From: Deltaproteobacteria bacterium
GTDB taxonomy: Bacteria > Desulfobacterota > Desulfovibrionia > Desulfovibrionales > Desulfovibrionaceae
Length of the DNA: 11,159 bases
Direction of reading: 5' to 3'
Assembly: GCA_025350085.1 (NCBI GenBank)
Contig: JANXYI010000225.1
Span: forward strand, 1-11,159
A model generated the notes under the pieces. That model saw only the letters and a list, made by a program, of their open reading frames with translations. It had not been told where the DNA came from and did not search any database. Made by a program: the position numbers and the translations under genes. Positions within the stretch are counted from its first letter, which is position 1, and every line of letters begins with the position of its first letter. Of this stretch, positions 1 through 7,103 are shown piece by piece.

Positions 1-1029
<1,029 letters not shown>

Positions 1030-1064
1030 GCCGGACCGCCAACACGCCCAACACGCCATCTGGG

Positions 1065-1097
1065 GGCCGGGGAGCGCACAGCTCTCCGGCCTTTTTT
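1065..1097 (+). terminator. Intrinsic terminator of rny
   Basis: An 11-bp stem (arms 1065-1075 and 1081-1091, one G-U pair) with a 5-nt loop is followed directly by six T residues at 1092-1097. It lies 35 bp after the rny stop and closes that transcript, so bfr needs its own promoter. Confidence 0.88.
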
Positions 1098-1137
1098 ATT
1101 CCCCCCTGACTTCCCCCTGCCCGCCTTGCGCCGCCCC

Positions 1138-1166
1138 TTGCGTTCGCCGCGCCAATCTCCTAGTGT
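1138..1166 (+). promoter_or_regulatory. Candidate sigma70-type promoter of bfr
   Basis: TTGCGT (1138-1143) and TAGTGT (1161-1166) are separated by exactly 17 bp. They sit between the rny terminator and bfr, predicting a leader of roughly 55 nt. Each hexamer matches 4 of 6 consensus positions. I saw no Fur-like inverted repeat. The prediction rests on position and sequence only. Confidence 0.4.
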
Positions 1167-1226
1167 GGCTTAGCTTGGAAAGCCCTGTCGGGCCGGGCAA
1201 AACCATACGACCAACGGAGGTGCCGC

Positions 1227-1775
1227 ATGGCAGTGGAAAGCAAGGAGAAGCGCAAGGCCAAGGTCATCGAGGTGCTGAACAAGGCCCGGGGGATGGAGCT
1301 CTACGCCATCACCCAGTACATGAACCAGCACTACAACCTGGACAACCAGGACTTCGGCGAGATGGCCGCCAACATGAAGCTCATCGCCATAGACGAGATG
1401 CGCCACGCCGAGATGTTCGCCGAGCGCATCAAGGAGCTGGGCGCAGAGCCCGTGACCCAGGGCGAAGGCAAGGTGGTCAAGGGCCAGGACGTGCGCAAGA
1501 TCTTCGTCTTCGACGCCGGGGTCGAGGACGCCACCATCGACACCTACAACCAGTTCCTGCAGGTCTGCCGGGAGTCCGGCGACAACATCAGCGTGAACCT
1601 GCTACAGAGCATCATCGACGAGGAGCAGATCCACTTCAACCACTTCGACAACGTGGCCGGGCACATCAAGACCCTGGGCGACGCGTACCTCTCGCGCATC
1701 GCGGGCACACCCGCGACCACGGGCGGCTTCTCCAAGGGCTTTGCGCTCAAGCCCGGCGGCGGCGCTGGCGGGTAA
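1227..1775 (+). CDS. bfr: Bacterioferritin, Desulfovibrio coproporphyrin type
   Basis: Iron-storage haem ferritin of 182 aa that should form the 24-subunit cytoplasmic shell, oxidise Fe(II) at a di-iron site and store it as ferric mineral. The expected ferroxidase ligands are all visible: Glu24, Glu57, His60, Glu100, Glu133 and His136. Met58, inside DEMRHAE, matches the axial methionine (Met57) of the Desulfovibrio desulfuricans protein, which is known to bind Fe-coproporphyrin III rather than protohaem. The long shared blocks KAKVIEVLNKAR and AANMKLIAIDEMRHAE support the same subtype. The ATG is preceded by GGAGG at 1216-1220 with 6-nt spacing. The C-terminus is a short Gly-rich tail (GGGAGG). 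The gene stands alone between the rny terminator and a terminator shared with convergent kup, and there is no rubredoxin gene beside it. Family assignment is very sure; the cofactor is inferred from similarity. Confidence 0.96.
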   Translation: MAVESKEKRKAKVIEVLNKARGMELYAITQYMNQHYNLDNQDFGEMAANMKLIAIDEMRHAEMFAERIKELGAEPVTQGEGKVVKGQDVRKIFVFDAGVEDATIDTYNQFLQVCRESGDNISVNLLQSIIDEEQIHFNHFDNVAGHIKTLGDAYLSRIAGTPATTGGFSKGFALKPGGGAGG

Positions 1776-1796
1776 GCCCCCTCCCCTGCTACAAGC

Positions 1797-1833
1797 AAAA
1801 GGCCGGAGGCGAAATCGCCCCCGGCCTTTATTT
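1797..1833. terminator. Bidirectional terminator between bfr and kup
   Basis: A GC-rich hairpin (arms 1801-1811 and 1816-1826, one A-C mismatch, AAAT loop) is flanked by AAAA on the left and TTTATTTT on the right, so it can end both the rightward bfr transcript and the leftward kup transcript. It sits 21 bp past the bfr stop and about 20 bp past the kup stop, as expected for convergent genes. Confidence 0.87.
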
Positions 1834-1852
1834 TCAGCTCCGTCAGTCTGCC

Positions 1853-3724
1853 CTAGAAGTCCATCTGCACGCCGAGCTCCAGCACCTTTTCCGGCGGGAT
1901 GTTGTAGTACACCACCGGGCTTACGGCATTGCGCTGCATGAAGCCGAACAGGAAGCGCCGCACCGGGTCGAGCACGCGCTTGTCCTTGGCCGGAACCAGC
2001 GAGATGCGGCCCAGGAAGTAGCTCAGGTTCTCGGGGTCGATCTCCAGGCCCTTGTCCTTGGCCTTGGTTAGCAGCTCCGGGATGTCCGGCATCTCCATGA
2101 ACCCGAAGTGGCCGAGCACGCGGAAGACCCCCTGGCCCAGGCTGCGGACCTCCAGGCGGTCCTCGTCCTTCACCACGGGCACATCGGTCGTGTACACCGA
2201 GAGGATGACCACGCGCTCGTGCAGGGAGTTGGTCTGGTTGATGTGGTACTGGAGCATGGGCGGCACCTCGGTGCGGAAGGTGGACAGGTACACGCCCGTG
2301 CCCGGCAGCCTGAGCGGCTTCTTCATGTAGATGCGCTCCATGAACTGGTCGATGCGCAGCTTGAGCCGGAAGATGCGCAGGCCGAGCGCCTTCCAGCCGT
2401 CGCGCCAGGTGATCATGAGGAACATGATGGTGGCTGCGATGAGCACCGGGAACCAGCCGCCGGACAGGAACTTGATCATGCACGAGCCGAAGTAGGTCAG
2501 ATCCAGGCACCAGAAGGCGCCCACGAGCGGCAGGGCCCGCCACATCTTCCACTCGAAGATGCGCTGGGTCACAATGAAGAAGAACAGGCTGGTTATGGAC
2601 ATGTCCGCGGTCACCGCGATGCCGTAGGCGTCGGCCAGGTTCTCGGACTGGCGGAAGGCCAGGGTGAGCGCCAGCGCCGCAGCCAGCATCAAAAAATTGA
2701 TCACCGGGATGTACACTTGGCCCTCGGCCATCTCCGAGGTGTGGATGATGCGCATGCGCGGCATGTAGCCCAGGTGCATGGCCTGGCGCGTGAGGGAGAA
2801 GACCCCGGAGATGATGGCCTGGGAGGCGATGATGGTGGCTGCCGTGGCCAGGGCCACCATGGGGTACAGCAGCGGCTGCGGCACCAGGGCGTAGAAGGGA
2901 TCTTTTATGGCCGCCGGATTGCTGATGATCAGCGCGGCCTGGCCGAAGTAGTTGCACAAGAGCGCGGGCATGGCCAGGCCGTACCAGGCCCAGCGGATGG
3001 GCTTGGCCCCGAAGTGGCCCATGTCGGCGTAGAGCGCCTCGCACCCGGTGATGCAGAGCACCACCGCGCCGAGCACGAAGAAGCCGTGCAGGCCGTTGTT
3101 CATGAAAAAGCGCGCGGCATAGGCCGGGTTCATTGCGGCCAGCACGCCGGGCACCTGCACGATGGCCCGCAGCCCCAGGATGGCGATGGCCGCGAACCAG
3201 ACCACGATCACCGGACCGAAGTATTTGCCGATCTTGCCCGTGCCCCGGCTCTGGATCATGAACAGCCCGGTGAGCACTGCGCAGGTCAGGGGCACCACGA
3301 GGGGCTTGGCCTGGGAGGTTGCCACCTCCAGGCCTTCCAGCGCCGAGAGCACGGAGATGACCGGGGTGATGAGCCCGTCGCCGTACAAGAGGGCCGAACC
3401 GAAGCAGCCGAGCAGGGTCAGGTTGCGGCCCATGCCGCTGCCGAGCTTCTTGTGCAGGAGCGCCATCATGGCGAAGATGCCGCCCTCGCCCTCGTCGTCG
3501 GCCAGCAGGATGAACAGGGCGTACTTGATGCTGACCACGAGGGTCAGCGACCAGAAGATGAGTGAGACCAGGCCCAGCACATTGTCCGGCGTGGGCGCCA
3601 CCGAGGCGTTGCCTGTGAGGCACACGCGCAGGGTGTACAACGGGCTGGTGCCCAGGTCGCCGAAGACCACGCCCAGGGCGCTGAAGGCCAGCACCAGGGT
3701 GCTGCTCTTGTGTTTGCTGCTCAT
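1853..3724 (-). CDS. kup: Kup-family potassium uptake permease
   Basis: Inner-membrane K+/H+ symporter of the KUP/HAK/KT family, 623 aa, close to the 622 aa of E. coli Kup. The family signature GVVFGDLGTSPLYT lies at residues 19-31 (Asp23), followed by ALLYGDGLITP (Asp116) and ITGCEALYADMGHFG (Glu229). About 12 hydrophobic segments fill residues 10-440, and the hydrophilic cytosolic tail, residues 441-623, is complete. Cys228 stands where I would expect Ala or Gly in this motif. The ATG at 3724 has AGGAAGT (3731-3737) as a Shine-Dalgarno at 6-nt spacing. A TATAGA box (plus-strand 3785-3790) could be a -10 element, but no good -35 lies at the right distance. The gene is divergent from the ymdB homologue and convergent with bfr, so it is probably transcribed alone. 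Function is assigned by family. Confidence 0.96.
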   Translation of the reverse strand: MSSKHKSSTLVLAFSALGVVFGDLGTSPLYTLRVCLTGNASVAPTPDNVLGLVSLIFWSLTLVVSIKYALFILLADDEGEGGIFAMMALLHKKLGSGMGRNLTLLGCFGSALLYGDGLITPVISVLSALEGLEVATSQAKPLVVPLTCAVLTGLFMIQSRGTGKIGKYFGPVIVVWFAAIAILGLRAIVQVPGVLAAMNPAYAARFFMNNGLHGFFVLGAVVLCITGCEALYADMGHFGAKPIRWAWYGLAMPALLCNYFGQAALIISNPAAIKDPFYALVPQPLLYPMVALATAATIIASQAIISGVFSLTRQAMHLGYMPRMRIIHTSEMAEGQVYIPVINFLMLAAALALTLAFRQSENLADAYGIAVTADMSITSLFFFIVTQRIFEWKMWRALPLVGAFWCLDLTYFGSCMIKFLSGGWFPVLIAATIMFLMITWRDGWKALGLRIFRLKLRIDQFMERIYMKKPLRLPGTGVYLSTFRTEVPPMLQYHINQTNSLHERVVILSVYTTDVPVVKDEDRLEVRSLGQGVFRVLGHFGFMEMPDIPELLTKAKDKGLEIDPENLSYFLGRISLVPAKDKRVLDPVRRFLFGFMQRNAVSPVVYYNIPPEKVLELGVQMDF

Positions 3725-3880
3725 GCGCGGACTTCCTGAAGGGGTTGGCCTGCCCAGGGGGCGCGGCGCAGGGGGTGGTTCGGCTCTATACGACTATTGC
3801 TTTCCGGCAACCTACAGGTTTTCCCCAAGATATCAAGGACCCCCGCAGGGTACCCCGCGAGAGCCGGAACGCAAATCCCC

Positions 3881-3909
3881 TTGTCTGGCCGCGCCCATGC
3901 GGGTACACA
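3881..3909 (+). promoter_or_regulatory. Weak candidate promoter of ymdB-tyrS (leaderless geometry)
   Basis: TTGTCT (3881-3886) and TACACA (3904-3909) are 17 bp apart. A start site about 7 nt downstream would fall on or next to the A of the ATG at 3916, giving an mRNA with no leader. The boxes match only 4/6 and 3/6 of consensus. The idea gains weight because no Shine-Dalgarno precedes this ATG. Confidence 0.25.
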
Positions 3910-3915
3910 CTCCCC

Positions 3916-4707
3916 ATGCGCATCCTGTACCTGGGCGACATCGTGGGCCGGCCCGGCCGCACCGCAGTCAAGAAGCACCTGCCGACCATCCGCGCGGAGC
4001 TTTCCGCGGACCTGGTCCTGGCCAACGCCGAGAACGCCTCCGGCGGCCTGGGTCTCTCGGCCGAGGGCGCCAAGGAGCTCTTCGGCGCAGGCGTCGACGC
4101 CATGACCTCGGGCAACCACATCTGGAAGTTCAAGGACATGCCCTCGTACATGCAGCGCGAGGAGCGGCTCATCCGCCCGGCCAACTTTCCGCCGGGCCTG
4201 CCCGGACGCGGGGTCGTGGTGCTGCGGAAAGAAGGCCTTGCGCCCGTGGCGCTCATGAACCTCATGGGCCGCACCTACATGCAGGCCATCGACTGCCCCT
4301 TCCGCGCGGCCGACGCCATCCTGGCCGAGTTGGACGCCGGGCACCCGGACGTGGCCATCCGCATCCTCGACTTCCACGCCGAGGCCACCAGCGAAAAGAG
4401 CGCGCTGGGCTGGTTTCTCGACGGCCGCGTCACCGCCGTGCTCGGCACGCACACCCACGTCCAAACGGGCGACGCGCGGCTGCTGAAAAAAGGCACGGCC
4501 TTCATGACCGACCTCGGCATGTGCGGGCCCACGGATTCCTGCCTGGGCATGAGTGTCCCGCCCATCCTGCGGAAGTTCTTGACTGCGGCCCCGGAACGGT
4601 TTGAAGTCGCCGACGGCCCGGTGGCCCTCTGCGGGGCGCTGCTCGACATCGACGAGACCACCGGCCAGGCGCGGGGCATCCAGGCCTGGCATTTTGACGT
4701 CAATTAA
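3916..4707 (+). CDS. ymdB: YmdB-type (TIGR00282) metallophosphoesterase
   Basis: Predicted cyclic-nucleotide phosphodiesterase, 263 aa. In Bacillus subtilis the homologue YmdB hydrolyses 2',3'- and 3',5'-cAMP and affects biofilm and motility decisions. The two-metal site is complete: Asp8 in LGDIVG, Glu39-Asn40 in NAENASGG, Asn67-His68 in TSGNHIW, His154 in DFHAEATSEK, and His179/His181 in GTHTHVQT. The frame stays open for 57 codons upstream to a TTG, but homologues begin exactly with MRILYLGDIVG, so I place the start at the ATG at 3916. That ATG lacks a recognisable Shine-Dalgarno (upstream bases are ACACTCCCC), so initiation may be leaderless. tyrS follows after 15 bp and is almost certainly co-transcribed. 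rny, its frequent neighbour elsewhere, is about 2.9 kb to the left. Family assignment is sure; the physiological substrate in this organism is unknown. Confidence 0.95.
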   Translation: MRILYLGDIVGRPGRTAVKKHLPTIRAELSADLVLANAENASGGLGLSAEGAKELFGAGVDAMTSGNHIWKFKDMPSYMQREERLIRPANFPPGLPGRGVVVLRKEGLAPVALMNLMGRTYMQAIDCPFRAADAILAELDAGHPDVAIRILDFHAEATSEKSALGWFLDGRVTAVLGTHTHVQTGDARLLKKGTAFMTDLGMCGPTDSCLGMSVPPILRKFLTAAPERFEVADGPVALCGALLDIDETTGQARGIQAWHFDVN

Positions 4708-4722
4708 TCGCGGAGCGAACGG

Positions 4723-6009
4723 ATGAACATTTTCGACGAACTCTCCTGGCGCGGCCTGGTGCACCAGGCCTCGGACGAGGCCGGCCTGCGCACATACCTG
4801 GCCACCCCGGGCCAGACCATGTACTGCGGCTTCGACCCCACGGCCGAGAGCCTGCACATCGGCAACCTGGTGCCGCTGCTGGCGCTGGTGCGGATGCAAA
4901 AGGCCGGGCACAGGCCCATCTTTTTGCTCGGCGGGGCCACGGGCCTCATCGGCGACCCCTCGGGCAAGGACAAGGAGCGCGAGCTCTCGGACGAGTCCGC
5001 CCTGAACGCCCGGGCCGCGCGCATCCGCGCCCAGGTGGAGGCCTTTTTCGAGCGCAACACCGGGGCCAAGCCCTGGGTGGTCAACAACTACGACTGGGTC
5101 AAGAAGATGAGCGCCATCGAACTCCTGCGCGACGTGGGCAAGCATTTCAGCGTCAACTGGATGCTGGCCAAGGACTCGGTCAAGGGCCGCATCGACCGCG
5201 AGGAGACAGGCATCTCCTTCACCGAGTTCAGCTATATGATCCTACAGGGCTATGATTTCTACCACCTCTGCCAGGAGCACGGCTGCCGCTTGCAGATCGG
5301 CGGCGGCGACCAGTGGGGCAACATCACCGCAGGCACCGAACTCATCCGCAAGAAGCACGCGGGCGACGCCTTTGCGCTGACCTTCCCGCTCATCACCACA
5401 GCCTCGGGCAAGAAGTTCGGCAAGAGCGAAAAGGGCGCCATCTTCATGAGCCCAGGGCTCACCAGCCCCTATGCCTTCTACCAGTACTGGATCAACACCG
5501 ACGATGCGGACGTGGTCAAGTTTCTGAAGTACTTCACCTTCCTGACCCAGGAGGAGATCGCCGGGCTGGAGGCCGAGCTGGCGCGGGCCCCGCAGGAGCG
5601 CGCGGCCCAGAAGGCACTGGCCGTAGCCGCCACCGTCATGGTCCACGGCGAGGAGGAGCTGGCCAAGGTCCTGGCCGCCACCGAGGCCCTGTTCGGCAAG
5701 GGAGACCTGCGCGCGCTGGACCACGGCACCCTGGCCTCGGCCCTGGAGGCCGCGCCCACGCGTGACTATGCCTTTGACACCCTGCCCGACCTGCCGCAGC
5801 TGCTGGTGGACCTGGCTTTGAGCCCGTCCAAGGGCCAGGCCCGGAAGGACATCCAGGCCGGGGCCGTGTCCCTCAACGGCGACAAGGTCATGGACGCGGC
5901 GCGCGCCCTCAGCGCGGACGACTTCCTGGGCGAGGTCAACGCCACCCACGGGGCCTTTGCTGTGCTGCGCAAGGGCAAGAAGAACTACGGGCTGGTGCGG
6001 CTGGGCTAA
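4723..6009 (+). CDS. tyrS: Tyrosyl-tRNA synthetase
   Basis: Class I aminoacyl-tRNA synthetase, 428 aa, that attaches tyrosine to tRNA-Tyr in the cytoplasm. The Rossmann catalytic domain carries the HIGH-type motif as HIGN (residues 45-48), the tyrosine-pocket segment YCGFDPT (Tyr34, Asp38), and the KMSKS-type loop as KFGKS (231-235), which marks the common TyrS subtype. The tyrosine-binding segment reads QIGGGDQWGNI, with Gly where most homologues have Ser. An S4 RNA-binding domain closes the protein (about residues 360-428, KARKDIQ-like start through KKNYGLVRL). The ATG has GGAG (4712-4715) at 7-nt spacing and lies 15 bp after the ymdB stop, pointing to one operon. No T-box leader is possible in so short a gap. 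It is full length and surely functional by motif content. Confidence 0.98.
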   Translation: MNIFDELSWRGLVHQASDEAGLRTYLATPGQTMYCGFDPTAESLHIGNLVPLLALVRMQKAGHRPIFLLGGATGLIGDPSGKDKERELSDESALNARAARIRAQVEAFFERNTGAKPWVVNNYDWVKKMSAIELLRDVGKHFSVNWMLAKDSVKGRIDREETGISFTEFSYMILQGYDFYHLCQEHGCRLQIGGGDQWGNITAGTELIRKKHAGDAFALTFPLITTASGKKFGKSEKGAIFMSPGLTSPYAFYQYWINTDDADVVKFLKYFTFLTQEEIAGLEAELARAPQERAAQKALAVAATVMVHGEEELAKVLAATEALFGKGDLRALDHGTLASALEAAPTRDYAFDTLPDLPQLLVDLALSPSKGQARKDIQAGAVSLNGDKVMDAARALSADDFLGEVNATHGAFAVLRKGKKNYGLVRLG

Positions 6010-6056
6010 GCCGGGCGTGCGGCAACAGGCTGCACCGACACATGCCTATGTTCACG

Positions 6057-6083
6057 GGCCAGCGGGGCGACTTGCTGGCCTTT
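6057..6083 (+). terminator. Probable terminator after tyrS
   Basis: A perfect 7-bp stem (GGCCAGC at 6057-6063, GCTGGCC at 6074-6080) with a 10-nt loop is followed by TTTCGTCT, 48 bp past the tyrS stop. The T-run is short, so it may be inefficient. Confidence 0.45.
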
Positions 6084-6101
6084 CGTCTGTGCCGGGTGCG
6101 G

Positions 6102-6146
6102 AAAAAGCGGCTGTCCCAGGCCGGGGAGAGATCCCGGCCAGGCCGC
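6102..6146 (-). terminator. Terminator of the pgl-like operon
   Basis: Read leftward, there is a two-storey hairpin: outer arms GCGGC/GCCGC (6142-6146 and 6107-6111) and an inner 7-bp stem GGCCGGG/CCCGGCC, followed by five T residues (A at 6102-6106 on the plus strand). It begins just downstream of the last gene of the operon (stop at 6153). Confidence 0.6.
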
Positions 6147-6152
6147 TCTCCC

Positions 6153-7103
6153 TCAGCCGACCTGATTGCGGCCCAGAGAGAGCGCGGCCTTGAGCCCTGT
6201 CCGGGCCACAGCCCAGAGGCCCAGGAGCAGCACGGGCAGCAGCAGAATGGCGTGGATCAAGAGCGCCGCAGCGAGCGATTCCTCCCTGGGCTGGCCAAAG
6301 GCCGTGAGCGCCGCCACCAGCGCCGCCTCATAGACCCCGACGCTGCCCGGCGTCGCGGGCACGGACAACCCGGCCATGCCCACCACGGACACCACGATGA
6401 TCTGCGCCGGGGTCAGGTCAAAGCCGAAGGCCCCGCGCAGCATGACCCCCTGCACCAACACCTCGCCCCACCACATGACCAGGGTCAGCCCGGCCAGGCT
6501 CAGGGCGAAGCGGAGGTTCAGGCGCTGGCGCAGGGCGCAGGCCACCCCGGTCAGATACCCGGTGAGCCCGGCCCAGGGCAGGCGGCACAGCTGACCCTCC
6601 ACGAAAGGGCCCCAGAACTTCAGCACAAAGACCGCGCCCCAGATGCCCCCCACCAGCAGGCCGAGCGGCGCGGTCAGGGCCGTGCTGTCCATGAGCGCCC
6701 CGGAAACCAGGGCCAGGCACAAGAGGGCGTTCAGGTCGAAGAAGCGTTCCCAGAACACGATCTCCGTGGCGCTGGCCAGACCGCCGGACAGGGCGCGCCG
6801 CAACAGCGCCAGCTTGGCCGCCTCGCCCAGCTTGGCCGGCAGGATCTGATTCAGGAACTGGCCCAGGCCCATGGCCTGAAATACCGTGGCCAGCGGCGGC
6901 TCCCAGCGGCACAGGTAGGAGAACCGCAGCGGGGTGACCACCCAGGCCAGGAAGCACTGGAGCAGCAGCCCAAGGAGCACCCGACCCTTGGGCACGCCGG
7001 ACAGCGCGCCCAGCACGCGCCCCACGTCCAGGTACTTCAGGGCATAGACCGCGCAGGCGGCAAGGATGCCGGCCTGGAGGAGCAGCAGCAGAACCCGTTT
7101 CAC
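6153..7103 (-). CDS. Flippase-like membrane protein (LPG_synthase_TM/UPF0104 family)
   Basis: A polytopic inner-membrane protein of 316 aa with about eight hydrophobic segments. It belongs to the family built on the transmembrane half of lysylphosphatidylglycerol synthase (PF03706). Two signature blocks are visible: GQFLNQILPAKLGEAAK (about 81-97) and VPATPGSVGVYEAALVAAL (about 248-266), which match the family's LPGrxGE and PxxPGGxGxxE motifs. There is no soluble aminoacyl-transfer domain, so it is not MprF. It starts with GTG, and that codon overlaps the stop of the dehydratase gene (GTGA, 4 bp), so translation is likely coupled. It is the last gene of the operon and is followed by a terminator. 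The biochemical role is unknown. Membership of a UDP-diacetylbacillosamine-type operon suggests a part in moving or handling a lipid-linked sugar, but that is inference. Confidence 0.88.
   Translation of the reverse strand: MKRVLLLLLQAGILAACAVYALKYLDVGRVLGALSGVPKGRVLLGLLLQCFLAWVVTPLRFSYLCRWEPPLATVFQAMGLGQFLNQILPAKLGEAAKLALLRRALSGGLASATEIVFWERFFDLNALLCLALVSGALMDSTALTAPLGLLVGGIWGAVFVLKFWGPFVEGQLCRLPWAGLTGYLTGVACALRQRLNLRFALSLAGLTLVMWWGEVLVQGVMLRGAFGFDLTPAQIIVVSVVGMAGLSVPATPGSVGVYEAALVAALTAFGQPREESLAAALLIHAILLLPVLLLGLWAVARTGLKAALSLGRNQVG

Noticed and set aside
1182..1193. Short GCCC-TGTC-GGGC hairpin in the bfr leader as an iron-responsive element
   Set aside because: A 4-bp stem is expected by chance at this GC content, and it does not resemble a Fur box or a known RNA regulator.
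2108..3565. A 485-codon open frame antisense to kup
   Set aside because: Its composition is typical of a shadow frame, while the opposite strand encodes a complete, motif-bearing Kup protein.
3840..3910. Possible riboswitch or attenuator between kup and ymdB
   Set aside because: I saw no conserved riboswitch core and no hairpin with a T-run. The 191-bp divergent gap is adequately explained by promoters.
3745..3915. A 57-codon in-frame extension of ymdB starting at a TTG
   Set aside because: YmdB-family proteins begin at MRILYLGD-like sequence, the extension has no conserved character, and it overlaps the kup promoter region.
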